Assembly (NCBI RefSeq): GCF_028201475.1
Contig: NZ_CP116383.1
Coordinates: 1,860,001-1,924,000, forward strand
Length of the DNA: 64,000 nucleotides
From: Vibrio sp. SCSIO 43137
GTDB lineage: Bacteria; Pseudomonadota; Gammaproteobacteria; Enterobacterales; Vibrionaceae
Reading direction: 5' to 3'
Both the position numbers and the translations under genes were made by a program. This document shows, in pieces, positions 35,050 through 44,541 of the stretch. Within the stretch, counting starts at the first letter, position 1. The number at the start of each line of letters is the position of its first letter. The notes beneath the pieces were generated by a model, which saw only the letters and a program-made list of their open reading frames with translations, was not told where the DNA came from and made no database searches.

Positions 35050-36117
35050 TTAATATGAGAACGGATAGTGCTTCCAGTAAGCCCGAATCTGTTGCCAGCG
35101 GTGTGCCAGCCCTTGAGGTTCGAAAATAAGGAACAGCATTATCACTAATCCGACAGCCATCTCTTTGAGGTACGCCAGTCCATCGGCGAAGCTCGCTGTA
35201 TCACCAAACACAGACAAACCCGCGACACCCAGCTCTAAAACTTCAGGAAGCAGTACAATAAACACTGTCCCCATCAGAGTTCCTTTCACCGAACTCAGTC
35301 CGCCGATGATGATCATGGCGAGGAACTGAATCGACATCATAATGGTAAAGCCTTCCGCAGAAACAAAGCCGAGATAGTGACCGTACAGCGCCCCACCTAT
35401 ACCTGCGTAGAAGGCGCAGATACCAAAGGAGAGCAGACGGTACTTGGAGAGGTTAATCCCCATAATTTCTGCCGAAAGGTAGTGGTCACGAACCGAGACA
35501 AACGCCCTTCCGTCACGGGAACGGATCAGGTTCGACGCCCACATATACATAAATATCAGTGCAAACAGAGCAATGTAGAAGAAGCTCTCATCGGTGATAA
35601 ATTCGTAGCCAAAGAGATTAATCGGGTTGGCACTTGCACCATAAGAGCCGCCACTAAACCAGTTTGCCCGGGCGAAAAAGTCTTCCAGAATAAACTGCGC
35701 TGCCAGCGTCGCTATGGCTAGGTATAGACCTTTAATCCGTGCTGCCGGTAAACCAAACAGCATGCCCACAATCATGGTCATCCAGCCTGCAATTGGAATA
35801 GCAAACACCACCGGAATACCAAACTGATTATTCAGCCAGGCTGAGGCAAAGGCACCGAAGCCGAAAAAGGCACCATGTCCCAGCGAGATCTGTCCGGTAA
35901 AGCCGACCAGAATATTTAGCCCTAGCGCCGCTATACCCAAATAGGAGATCTGAATAAACAGGTTTAGCAGATAGATATCCATAAACAGTGGTGCTGCCAA
36001 CATCAGCACTACGCCGCCTATGGCAATGTTACGTATGGTGCTGGTTTCGAAAATCGGTGTATCGTCTTTGTATGTGGTGCGAAAATCACCACAAGGCCGC
36101 ATGCTAATCTGAGCCAT
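35050..36117 (-). CDS. Liv-type ABC permease (LivM)
   Basis: 355-aa membrane protein with about ten hydrophobic segments. Seen: [32 protein letters not shown], the family's signature stretch, and [25 protein letters not shown] (coupling loop). It forms the channel with LivH. The N-terminal 30 residues before the first segment are somewhat long. Same operon as LivH, 12 bases after it. Confidence 0.92.
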   Translation of the reverse strand: MAQISMRPCGDFRTTYKDDTPIFETSTIRNIAIGGVVLMLAAPLFMDIYLLNLFIQISYLGIAALGLNILVGFTGQISLGHGAFFGFGAFASAWLNNQFGIPVVFAIPIAGWMTMIVGMLFGLPAARIKGLYLAIATLAAQFILEDFFARANWFSGGSYGASANPINLFGYEFITDESFFYIALFALIFMYMWASNLIRSRDGRAFVSVRDHYLSAEIMGINLSKYRLLSFGICAFYAGIGGALYGHYLGFVSAEGFTIMMSIQFLAMIIIGGLSSVKGTLMGTVFIVLLPEVLELGVAGLSVFGDTASFADGLAYLKEMAVGLVIMLFLIFEPQGLAHRWQQIRAYWKHYPFSY

Positions 36118-36129
36118 CGGTCATTCTCC

Positions 36130-37023
36130 TTAAATTCGTTCAATATCTTTGGTGCCAAACAGGCCGTATGGCTTAAAGGCCAGAATGATCAGCAGTACAT
36201 AGAATGGGGCGATGTTGTACAGGTTGCCCACCTGCAGGTACTGACTGTCGACAAATTCTGCCAGGTTCTCCAGTACCCCGATGGTGATTCCACCGACAAT
36301 GGCACCGACCACGGAATCCAGCCCGCCAAGAATAACCGCCGGAAACACCTTGATACCGATAATGGAGAGCGCATCCGATACACCGTTAACGATACCGATA
36401 ACAATACCCGCCGTTGCTGATACCAGCGCCGAGATAGCCCAGCTAAGTGCGAACACCTTTTTGATGGAAATACCCAGACTCTGGGCAACCTGCTGGTTAA
36501 ACGCCGTGGCACGCATGGCCAGACCCATTTTGCTGAACTTAAAGAACCAGTAGAAAGCGCCCATGATAATGACCGAGAAGATCAGGCTGAGAATATAGGC
36601 AAACTCAACATTCAGGCCGCCTATATTGACTACATTGGTTTCAAATACTTGCGGGTAACTTACCGCTGAAACACCAAACATCCACTTCATCAATGCCTGG
36701 AAGAACATAGACAAGCCTATGGTCACCATAATTACTGAAATAATGGGTTCACCGATGAGCGGGCGCAGAACAATAGTCTGCACCGCAATACCGAACACCG
36801 TCATAAAAGCCAGTGTCAGTAAAAAGCCGAGAAAGAAAGGCAGTTGCAGATGAACAAGAGCTGCCCAGCAAACCCATGCCCCAATCAACAGAAACTCGCC
36901 CTGTGAGAAGTTAACCACCTGAGTTGATTTGTATATCAGCACGAAACACATAGCCACTACACCGTATAACATGCCGACAATCACGCCGTTTATGACGAGC
37001 TGTAATAATAGTTCCGTATTCAC
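36130..37023 (-). CDS. Liv-type ABC permease (LivH)
   Basis: 297-aa membrane protein. Seen: LVINGVIVGMLYGVVAMCFVLIYKSTQVVNFSQGEFLLIGA, characteristic of LivH, and GLDSVVGAIVGGITIGVLENL. It couples with LivM and is the first permease gene after the acyl-CoA synthetase gene in the operon. Confidence 0.93.
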   Translation of the reverse strand: MNTELLLQLVINGVIVGMLYGVVAMCFVLIYKSTQVVNFSQGEFLLIGAWVCWAALVHLQLPFFLGFLLTLAFMTVFGIAVQTIVLRPLIGEPIISVIMVTIGLSMFFQALMKWMFGVSAVSYPQVFETNVVNIGGLNVEFAYILSLIFSVIIMGAFYWFFKFSKMGLAMRATAFNQQVAQSLGISIKKVFALSWAISALVSATAGIVIGIVNGVSDALSIIGIKVFPAVILGGLDSVVGAIVGGITIGVLENLAEFVDSQYLQVGNLYNIAPFYVLLIILAFKPYGLFGTKDIERI

Positions 37024-37068
37024 TATGCGATCCTCCGTTGTTCGCTTTGCGCCTCTGGCTGCTCATGT

Positions 37069-38976
37069 TCAATAAGCGTCTCCCACCACCAACGAGGTCT
37101 TGATACGTGTTTTGGTTCCATCCTGATAGGTAATCACCGTATCGACATCCACCTGTTTATCATCGCTGTACAGGGTTTCAATAATGTCGCCGTACTTCTC
37201 AGCTACCACGCCGCGGCGTACTTTACGGGTACGGGTCAGTTCGCCGTCATCAGCATCCAGCTCCTTATAGAGCAGGATAAATTTGCTGATTTTCTGCGCT
37301 TCCGGCAGCGATTCATTCACCTTAAGCACTTCTTCTCTCACCGCCTGATACACCTCAGGCTGTGCTGACAAGTTTGTATAGTTGGTGAAAGCGATGCCTT
37401 TCTGCTCAGCCCACTTGGCCACAATGGCGTAGCGGATACAGATAATGGCGGAGAGCCACGGTCTGTCTTTGCCTACTACTACGGCTTCTGCAATAAACGG
37501 AGAGAACTTAAGTTTGTTTTCAATAAACTGTGGTGAGTAGCGGGCGCCCAGGCTGGTTTCCGACATATCTTTCAGTCGGTCTATTACTACCAGATGGCCA
37601 GACTCTTTGAAGTAACCCGCATCACCGGTGTGCATCCAGCCATCTCGTACATCTTCTTCATAAGCTTGCATATTGTTCAGGTAGCCGGTAAACATACCGC
37701 TGCTTTTCGCGATGATTTCGCCAACACCATTACTATCCGGGTTGATGACTTTCACTTCAGAGTTATCGAAAGCGACACCCACTGAGTCGTAATCCACATC
37801 GTCAGCATGATGCACGGTATAAGCACCACACATTTCTGTCTGACCATAAAGCTGTTTTAGCGGAACCCCGATCGCCTGCAAGTAGCGGAAAGTATCCGGC
37901 CCCATGGCCGCACCACCCGTTGCGGCCGATGTCAGATTAGAGAACCCAAGGCGGTCACGTAGTGCCCTCAGTAGTATCCATTCTGCCAGTTTGGATCGCT
38001 TGCCCTGATCCAGAGCCTTGTTCGCCAGCTGCATGCCCAGCTTGTACATCTTCTGTTTAAAGGGAGTAGAGTCCATCATTCGCGCAGATACATCGGCCAC
38101 AATGTTTTCCCACACTCGCGGTGCCAGCAGAACAAAGCTTGGGCCAATTTCACGCAGATCCGACATCATGGTCTCCTGCTCTTCCACGAAATTGACGATC
38201 TGGCGTGCAACCAGTGCCTGACCGACAACATAAACCTGCTCCATAATCCAAGGCAAAGGCAGTACGGAAACATAGTTTCCTCCCGGATCACGCGGGTCTG
38301 CCCGCAGATAGGCGCCACAATGTTCAAGGAACGGGCCACTGCGCAACTGCGCCAGCTTAGGCTTAGAAGTAGTGCCGGAAGTAGTACAGAGAATAGAGAG
38401 ATCTTCACCCTTAGTTGCCGCAACTAATGCGTCATACTGCTGCGGGTTCTGCTTATCCAACCGACGGCCGGTTTCATAGAGTTTCTCTACATCGATCAGT
38501 CTCGGATCGTCATATTTACGCATTCCCCTTGGGTCGCAATAGACAATAAATTCTACACTTGGAATTTCATCGCCCAGCTCCAGTAACTTGTCACACTGTT
38601 CTTCATCTTCGGCAATAATGATTTTCGCCTTGGCGTAGTTGATCAGGTAAGCCACCTCTTCGTGCATTGAGTCCTGATAAACCCCAAGTGAGTAACCTTT
38701 AATGGCATGTGCGGCCAACTCGCCCCACACCCATTCCGGGCGGTTATCACCCAGAAGACCGACAACATCACCTTCTGTGATACCCAGATCAATCATTGCC
38801 AGCGATAACCATTTCACTCTGTCGTTATAGTCAAGCCAGCTAAACTCGCGCCAGATACCAAACTCTTTCTCACGCATTGCAATTTGATCCGGCCATTTTT
38901 CTGCATTGTATTTCAGTACCTTTGGAAAGGTGTCAAGGGTGGTTACGTCTGCCCATTGTTTGTGCTGCTGTCCCAT
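37069..38976 (-). CDS. Acyl-CoA synthetase (long-chain/AMP-dependent)
   Basis: 635 aa. Seen: ATP-binding P-loop CTTSGTTSKPK, LKQLYGQTEMCGAYTVHHADDVDYDSVGVAFD (adenylate motif), HTGDAGYFKESGHLVVIDRLKDM (hinge and Arg/Lys). It activates a fatty or branched carboxylate to its CoA ester. Its place inside the Liv operon, overlapping the LivG start by one base (TAATG), suggests that imported acid is activated directly. It is larger than PaaK-type enzymes, so chain length of its substrate is likely longer; unproven. Confidence 0.87.
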   Translation of the reverse strand: MGQQHKQWADVTTLDTFPKVLKYNAEKWPDQIAMREKEFGIWREFSWLDYNDRVKWLSLAMIDLGITEGDVVGLLGDNRPEWVWGELAAHAIKGYSLGVYQDSMHEEVAYLINYAKAKIIIAEDEEQCDKLLELGDEIPSVEFIVYCDPRGMRKYDDPRLIDVEKLYETGRRLDKQNPQQYDALVAATKGEDLSILCTTSGTTSKPKLAQLRSGPFLEHCGAYLRADPRDPGGNYVSVLPLPWIMEQVYVVGQALVARQIVNFVEEQETMMSDLREIGPSFVLLAPRVWENIVADVSARMMDSTPFKQKMYKLGMQLANKALDQGKRSKLAEWILLRALRDRLGFSNLTSAATGGAAMGPDTFRYLQAIGVPLKQLYGQTEMCGAYTVHHADDVDYDSVGVAFDNSEVKVINPDSNGVGEIIAKSSGMFTGYLNNMQAYEEDVRDGWMHTGDAGYFKESGHLVVIDRLKDMSETSLGARYSPQFIENKLKFSPFIAEAVVVGKDRPWLSAIICIRYAIVAKWAEQKGIAFTNYTNLSAQPEVYQAVREEVLKVNESLPEAQKISKFILLYKELDADDGELTRTRKVRRGVVAEKYGDIIETLYSDDKQVDVDTVITYQDGTKTRIKTSLVVGDAY

Positions 38977-39776
38977 TAGGCGCTCTCCTCCAGCGTTGGT
39001 AGTTCCTCGCCCAGATAGGCTCGTTTAACATGCGGGTTATCCATAACCTGCTCCGGATCGCCGGTTGCAATGTGTTTACCGAAATCCAGTACCAATACCC
39101 GGTTAGAGATATCCATAACCACGCCCATATCGTGTTCTATCATGATCACTGTGATGCCCAGCTCTTCGTTAAGATCCATGATGTAGCGGGCCATATCCTC
39201 TTTCTCTTCAAGGTTCATTCCCGCCATAGGCTCATCAAGTAGCAGCAGCTTAGGTTTTAACGCAATCGCCCGCGCCAGCTCAACACGCTTACGCAGACCG
39301 TAAGATAAGGTTCCCGCCGTCGCTTTGCGGATATGCTGGATCTCCAGAAAGTCGATTACCTCTTCCACATATTTGCGGTGAGCCATCTCTTCCTTCTGGG
39401 CATTTGAGAACCAGTAGAGGGGGCCGGTAACAAAGTTGTTCTTCAACATGTGGTGGCGGCCGACCATGATGTTGTCCAGAACGGACATATGGGCAAACAG
39501 CGCCAGATTCTGAAAGGTTCGCCCGAAGCCAAGCTCTGCCCGCTGGCTTGGTGTTTTCTTAGTGACATTCTGACCGTCAAATACCACAGAACCTTTGTTC
39601 GGTGTGTAACGGCCGGAAATACAATTAAGCATGGATGTTTTTCCGGCGCCGTTTGGACCAATGATTGAGAAAATCTCTTTCTCATTCACATGGAAACTTA
39701 CATCGGTTAGCGCTTTCACCCCGCCAAAAGCCAATGAAATATCGTTTATCTGCAACAGAGGCGTTTCCGATACCAT
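38976..39776 (-). CDS. Liv-type ABC transporter ATPase (LivG)
   Basis: 266 aa from the ATG at 39776 with GGGAG seven bases before it; the frame runs to 39944, over the LiuR-like site. Seen: Walker A GPNGAGKTSM, ISGRYTPNKGSV, LSYGLRKRVELARAI (signature), KLLLLDEPMAGM (Walker B) and VIMIEHDMG. First gene of the Liv operon, which reads livG, acyl-CoA synthetase, livH, livM, binding protein, livF, PaaK-like ligase. Confidence 0.92.
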   Translation of the reverse strand: MVSETPLLQINDISLAFGGVKALTDVSFHVNEKEIFSIIGPNGAGKTSMLNCISGRYTPNKGSVVFDGQNVTKKTPSQRAELGFGRTFQNLALFAHMSVLDNIMVGRHHMLKNNFVTGPLYWFSNAQKEEMAHRKYVEEVIDFLEIQHIRKATAGTLSYGLRKRVELARAIALKPKLLLLDEPMAGMNLEEKEDMARYIMDLNEELGITVIMIEHDMGVVMDISNRVLVLDFGKHIATGDPEQVMDNPHVKRAYLGEELPTLEESA

Positions 39777-39890
39777 GGTTGATCTCCCTTTGATTATTGT
39801 CCGTGCAATCCATTGAGCACTTACTGAAATCTCATTTACGCTTGATACCGGCCACAGCTTTAACACCTCTGCATCAAATTTTAAATTCAG

Positions 39891-39906
39891 TTTACGTAAA
39901 CGTAAA
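39891..39906. promoter_or_regulatory. Probable LiuR operator before the Liv operon
   Basis: TTTACGTAAACGTAAA, 15 of 16 identical to the copy at 41729 and 14 of 16 to the copy at 10804. It lies 115 bases upstream of the livG start, between the end of the ETF-QO gene and livG. The location fits a promoter of the transporter operon. Confidence 0.72.
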
Positions 39907-40028
39907 GCTTGATTCAGAATAGTCTCTCGTTGGTTAAGTTTCAATCGTATTGCATATGAAAAAATTTGAAGTCACGCAAAGTTTAAGTAAATAAAATGTT
40001 AACGAATTTTTTGCGTGAATACTTGATA

Positions 40029-41666
40029 CTACATATTTGGGTAGTTAGGTCCCCCGCCACCTTCTGGTGGCAGCCAGGTAATGTTCTGGCTCGGGTCTTT
40101 AATATCGCAGGTTTTACAGTGAATACAGTTGGCTGCATTGATTTGTAACTGCTTCTCTTCACCTTCTGCGATAATCTCATAGACCCCTGCGGGACAGTAA
40201 CGCTGAGCTGGTTCTGCATAGTCAGGCAGGTTCTGCGCGATAGGAATGGTTAAATCTTTAAGCACCAGATGACAGGGTTGATCCTCTTCATGAAAAGTGT
40301 TGGAAAGATAGACGGATGAAAGCTTATCAAAACTCAGCTTACCGTCCGGCTTACTATAGTTGATAGGCTTGCTATCCGAAGCCAGTTTAAGGGTGGAATA
40401 ATCGCTCTTATCACAGCGCAGGTTCCACATTGTCTTTCCTTTTAACAGGTTTTGCTCCAGCAGTGCGATACCTCCTCCCATTAGGGAACCAAAACGGTGT
40501 ACCGCAGTAGAAAAGTTTCTTGCCCTGTAGAGTTCATCATAGAGCCATGATGTATTAAACCGGTTTGCGTAGTCTGGTGTTTCAGCTTCTGTCTCCAGCG
40601 CATCAAACACGGCTTCTGCTGCTATCATTCCGGACTTCATGGCACAGTGCGTCCCTTTAATTTTGGCCGGATTCAGGGTTCCCGCATCACAGCCTATCAG
40701 TAGGCCGCCACTAAACTGCTGTGAAGGTAACGAGTGAAGCCCGCCTTTAGTAATAGCGCGTGCTCCATAGCTAATCCTGTTACCCGACTGCAGATACTTC
40801 GCCAACATAGGGTGGTGTTTCAGGCGTTGAAACTCCTCAAACGGGCTTAGATAAGGGTTGCTGTAGTTAAGGTCTACAATCAAGCCGACGGCCACCTGAT
40901 TATTCTCCAGATGATAAAGGTAGCTGCCGCCTGTCGCACCGTCTGTCAGCGGCCAGCCTAAGCCATGCACCACTATGCCGGGCTGATGTTGCTCCGGCGG
41001 TATTTCCCATAACTCCTTAAAACCGATAGCGTAATGCTGAGCGGTTACTCCTTCTGCCAGCGCATAGTGTTCTATCAGTTTTTTGCCTATATGACCTCTT
41101 GCTCCTTCGGAGAACAGAGTATACCTCGCCCGTAGTTCGATACCCTGTTCAAAATTGCCTTTTCGTTGACCGTTTTTGTCCAGGCCCATATCGCCGGTAA
41201 CAACGCCGCGTACTCTGTTGTTATCATCAATAATCGCTTCTGAGGCACTAAAGCCGGGATAAACCTCAACGCCCATAGATTCAGCCTGTTCAGCCAGCCA
41301 GCGGCATAAATTTCCCAGACTGATTATATAGTTACCATTGTTATGCAGAGTTTCCGGCACTGCCCACTGAGGTAGTGTGATGGCGTTTTGCTCTGTGGTC
41401 AGCAGCAGAGTTTCATCTCTGTTTACCGGCGTAATAACCGGCGCACCTTGCTGCTGCCAGTCGGGAAACAGCTCATCCAGAGCACGGGGTTCAAATACAG
41501 CACCAGACAAAATATGAGCACCAATTTCCGATCCCTTTTCAACTACACAAACTGACAGCTCTTTATTATTCTCTATCGCCAGTTGTTTGATCCGGCAAGC
41601 CGCAGACAAGCCCGCCGGGCCGCCACCAACAACCAGTACGTCAAATTCCATGCATTCCCTTTCCAT
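40029..41666 (-). CDS. Electron transfer flavoprotein-ubiquinone oxidoreductase
   Basis: 545-aa membrane-bound FAD and [4Fe-4S] enzyme that passes electrons from ETF to ubiquinone. Seen: VLVVGGGPAGLSAACR (FAD motif, about 9-24), a C-terminal iron-sulfur site with CPAGVYE and CIHCKTCDIKDPSQNITW (Cys residues about 493-524), and the MERECMEFDV N-terminus, which I recall as common to this family. Two further ATGs follow in the first codons; the third codon region MEFDV also has a possible ribosome site. It completes the acyl-CoA dehydrogenase pathway. Confidence 0.93.
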   Translation of the reverse strand: MERECMEFDVLVVGGGPAGLSAACRIKQLAIENNKELSVCVVEKGSEIGAHILSGAVFEPRALDELFPDWQQQGAPVITPVNRDETLLLTTEQNAITLPQWAVPETLHNNGNYIISLGNLCRWLAEQAESMGVEVYPGFSASEAIIDDNNRVRGVVTGDMGLDKNGQRKGNFEQGIELRARYTLFSEGARGHIGKKLIEHYALAEGVTAQHYAIGFKELWEIPPEQHQPGIVVHGLGWPLTDGATGGSYLYHLENNQVAVGLIVDLNYSNPYLSPFEEFQRLKHHPMLAKYLQSGNRISYGARAITKGGLHSLPSQQFSGGLLIGCDAGTLNPAKIKGTHCAMKSGMIAAEAVFDALETEAETPDYANRFNTSWLYDELYRARNFSTAVHRFGSLMGGGIALLEQNLLKGKTMWNLRCDKSDYSTLKLASDSKPINYSKPDGKLSFDKLSSVYLSNTFHEEDQPCHLVLKDLTIPIAQNLPDYAEPAQRYCPAGVYEIIAEGEEKQLQINAANCIHCKTCDIKDPSQNITWLPPEGGGGPNYPNM

Positions 41667-41728
41667 GGCTCAAATTCCTTTCCTAGTCCAGCATGTTATG
41701 CATATGTTAAATATTCATTATAATGCAG

Positions 41729-41744
41729 TTGACGTAAACGTAAA
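41729..41744. promoter_or_regulatory. Probable LiuR operator between ETF-QO and etfB
   Basis: TTGACGTAAACGTAAA in the 140-base divergent region between the ETF-QO gene and etfB. It can serve both. It is 62 bases from the ETF-QO start and 63 bases before the etfB GTG. Confidence 0.75.
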
Positions 41745-41806
41745 GGTAAATTAACATCAAATTATCTTGTCGCTATTTGCGCATGTTTGTGAAGAAGGAA
41801 CTTACC

Positions 41807-42559
41807 GTGAAAATACTCGTACCAATTAAACGGGTCATTGACCCCTACATTAAAGTTCGCGTTAAAGCAGACAACAGTGATGTAGAAACAAACAATGTGA
41901 AAATGACCATTAATCCGTTTTGTGAAATTGCTGTAGAAGAAGCGGTCAGAATTAAAGAAGCAGGCAAAGCCGACGAAATAATTGTCGTCAGTGCAGGTGG
42001 TGCAGAGTGTCAGGAACAGTTGCGTACAGCCCTTGCCCTGGGTGCCGACAGAGCTATTCATATCGATACAGACAATAAGCTGGAACCACTCACCGTCGCC
42101 AAATTGCTTAATGCTGTTGTAAAGCAGGAGCAGCCAAAATTGGTGATCACCGGTAAGCAGTCCATTGATTCGGACAATAATCAGGTTGCCCAGATGCTCG
42201 CTTCCCTACTCGACTGGCCACAGGCAACATTTGCCTCAGACGTAGAGCTGGATGAAGAGTCAATTCAGGTAATACGGGAAGTAGACGGCGGATTGTTGAC
42301 AGTTAAAATGCCATTGCCTGCTGTAGTCAGTACCGACTTGCGCCTGAATGAACCCCGTTTCGCCTCCCTGCCTAATATTATGAAAGCCAAACGTAAACCT
42401 ATGTCCTCCGTTTCACCTGATGATCTTGGCGTTAGCATCAGTTACCGGCATAAGATAGAAAGTGTCTCTCCTCCTGAGCAGAGACAAGCCGGCATCAAAG
42501 TTGACTCTGTTGCAGAACTGGTTGATAAATTGAAAAACGAAGCAAAGGTAATCGCATGA
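41807..42559 (+). CDS. etfB: Electron transfer flavoprotein beta subunit
   Basis: 250 aa from the GTG at 41807 (MKILVPIKRVIDPYIK); AAGGA lies eight bases before it. An upstream ATG at 41783 without a ribosome site is unlikely. Seen: VPIKRVID at the start, NPFCEIAVEEAVRIKEA, and the AMP-binding part LVITGKQSIDSDNNQVAQML. It forms a heterodimer with EtfA and collects electrons from LiuA and the other acyl-CoA dehydrogenases. The next gene overlaps its stop codon. Confidence 0.95.
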   Translation: MKILVPIKRVIDPYIKVRVKADNSDVETNNVKMTINPFCEIAVEEAVRIKEAGKADEIIVVSAGGAECQEQLRTALALGADRAIHIDTDNKLEPLTVAKLLNAVVKQEQPKLVITGKQSIDSDNNQVAQMLASLLDWPQATFASDVELDEESIQVIREVDGGLLTVKMPLPAVVSTDLRLNEPRFASLPNIMKAKRKPMSSVSPDDLGVSISYRHKIESVSPPEQRQAGIKVDSVAELVDKLKNEAKVIA

Positions 42560-43482
42560 AAAATTTAATTATTGCTGAGCATGATAATCAAACTCTTCAT
42601 GCCGACACTCTTAAAGTCGTTAACGCTGCAAGTCAGACTGGAACAGATAATACCTTGTTGGTTGTTGGTTATCAGTGTGACTCTGTAGCACAGCAGGCTT
42701 GTTCCGTTGACCATATCTCACATGTTATCTGCATCGATAATCAGCAGTATCAACATCACTTTGCCGAGTATGTCGCCCCTGCGGTCGTTCAAATGGCGGA
42801 AGGCTTTGAGGGCATTTGGTTTAACACATCGGCTAAAGGCAAAGATATTGCACCGCGGGTAGCGGCTAAATGCGATGTTGGGCAGCTGTCTGAGATTGTA
42901 AAAGTGATAGATGACTCGACATTCGTCAGGCCAATTTATGCAGGCAATGCCCTTGCCACTGTCTCCTGTAGCGACAATTTAAAAGTAATTACTGTCCGCG
43001 CTTCTGCGTTTGATGCTGTTGAAAACAGCAATCAGGCAGATCTCTCTCAGCACTCATTAGAAGTTAACGCGCCGGATGTGCAGTTTGTTTCTGTTGAGCA
43101 GACAGAGTCTGAGCGGCCTGAACTCACCGCAGCAGAAGTGGTTATTTCCGGAGGGCGTGGTGTCGGTAGTAAAGAGAACTTTGCTCTGGTAGAACAACTG
43201 GCCGACAAGCTTGGGGCAGCCGTTGGTGCATCGAGGGCTGCTGTAGACGCAGGCTATGTGCCTAACGACCTGCAAGTGGGTCAGACAGGTAAGATTGTTG
43301 CTCCCAAGCTCTATATCGCTGTTGGGATCTCAGGTGCTATTCAACACTTAGCCGGTATGAAGGAGTCAAAGGTTATTGTTGCGATAAATAAAGATCCGGA
43401 AGCGCCAATTTTTGAAGTGGCCGATTATGGTCTGGTCGGAGATCTGTTTGAAGTACTTCCTCAACTGGTAGACAGCCTGTAA
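42556..43482 (+). CDS. etfA: Electron transfer flavoprotein alpha subunit
   Basis: 308 aa, start overlapping the etfB stop (ATGA). Seen: C-terminal FAD domain VVISGGRGVGSKENFALVEQLADKLGAAVGASRAAVDAG and GQTGKIVAPKLYIAVGISGAIQHLAGM, which is the family signature. It binds FAD and passes electrons to the ETF-QO encoded on the opposite strand. Normal length. Confidence 0.95.
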   Translation: MKNLIIAEHDNQTLHADTLKVVNAASQTGTDNTLLVVGYQCDSVAQQACSVDHISHVICIDNQQYQHHFAEYVAPAVVQMAEGFEGIWFNTSAKGKDIAPRVAAKCDVGQLSEIVKVIDDSTFVRPIYAGNALATVSCSDNLKVITVRASAFDAVENSNQADLSQHSLEVNAPDVQFVSVEQTESERPELTAAEVVISGGRGVGSKENFALVEQLADKLGAAVGASRAAVDAGYVPNDLQVGQTGKIVAPKLYIAVGISGAIQHLAGMKESKVIVAINKDPEAPIFEVADYGLVGDLFEVLPQLVDSL

Positions 43483-43531
43483 AGCATCCAACAAAAGATT
43501 TTACCGTCAGGTAGCGATATTTCACCATTAA

Positions 43532-43554
43532 AAAGGCCTCCATCAGAGGCCTTT
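43532..43554. terminator. Bidirectional terminator between etfA and the porin gene
   Basis: AAAGGCCTC-CATCA-GAGGCCTTT, a 9-bp perfect stem between convergent genes. A T-rich ATCTTT follows on the plus strand and AATG on the minus; it works mainly for etfA. Confidence 0.75.
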
Positions 43555-43578
43555 ATCTTTGCTAACTTAGCACACTAA

Positions 43579-44541
43579 TTAGAAGTGGTAGTATGCAGCA
43601 GCGAATACGTGAGTCTCTTCGTCGCCAGTCTTAGTATCGTCTGTACGTTTGATATCAATACCCATATCAGCGCGTTCTGAGATTGTATACGTAGCAGCAA
43701 TGTTATAAGCATTTTCGTCTACGTCAGCCTGAGCCTTCTCTTCTGTAGTCTGGTCAAAGTAACCTGCAGCCAGAGTAAATTTCTCAGTTACAGCGTAGCT
43801 TACTGAAGCGTAGAAACCTGTCTGCTCTTTTTCTGTCGCATTGGTTCCGGTCAGATCAGAGGCATCACCGTCGTTAACCCAGTAGTTCAGACCAGCCTTA
43901 AACTGACCGAAAGTAGCGTTACCAGACAGCGAAAGAACCTTATAGTCTGCATCATCGCGGGACTCGTAACCGGCATAAACGTTGAAGCTCTCTTGCTCAA
44001 GACCAAGATAACCATTCACACCTGAATCAGCAACGTCGTGATCATCTGCTGTTTCAAAGTAAGAGATACCGTAAGCAAAACCACTGGTAGAGCCCTGGAA
44101 CTTAACTACGTTAAAGCCGTCACTCGCGTCACCAGCAGAAGAACCGAACTCGTAAGTCAGGTCACCGGCACCATCAACTTTATCTAGTGCTGTATCGTTT
44201 TCCCAACCAATAGAAGCAACACCGAAGCCGGTATCCCAACCGATCCATGCTTTGTCTACATCAGTAACCGATTCGTTCTCGATTTTGGTCGCTTCTTCAT
44301 CCGTAGAGTAGTTTTGCTCAAGGTCGACCTCAAGGTAACCAACAAGTGCATCGTTTTTGTAGTTAACCTTTACTGTAATTGCCGTTGCCCAGTCATCATA
44401 GAATGCTTCTGATGCAGTATCGTAGTAACCGCCGATACCAACAGTACCTTTAGTTGTAAACTCACTGTTTTCTGTGCTGATTTCTGCAAACGCCGAAGTT
44501 GATAAACCTGCTACAGCAATTGCCAATAGAGTCTTTTTCAT
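43579..44541 (-). CDS. Outer-membrane porin
   Basis: 320 aa from the ATG at 44541 (MKKTLLAIAVAGLSTSAFA, signal peptide cleaved after SAFA). Seen: alternating strands, GTVGIGGYYDT at the start, many acidic loops (DATEEKAQADVDEN), and the C-terminal HVFAAAYYHF ending in Phe, the outer-membrane insertion signal. Trimeric general porins of gammaproteobacteria fit. It is AAGTGGA-led and faces the ToxR-like gene across 640 AT-rich bases; ToxR-type proteins often control porins in vibrios. That regulation is inferred. Confidence 0.85.
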   Translation of the reverse strand: MKKTLLAIAVAGLSTSAFAEISTENSEFTTKGTVGIGGYYDTASEAFYDDWATAITVKVNYKNDALVGYLEVDLEQNYSTDEEATKIENESVTDVDKAWIGWDTGFGVASIGWENDTALDKVDGAGDLTYEFGSSAGDASDGFNVVKFQGSTSGFAYGISYFETADDHDVADSGVNGYLGLEQESFNVYAGYESRDDADYKVLSLSGNATFGQFKAGLNYWVNDGDASDLTGTNATEKEQTGFYASVSYAVTEKFTLAAGYFDQTTEEKAQADVDENAYNIAATYTISERADMGIDIKRTDDTKTGDEETHVFAAAYYHF

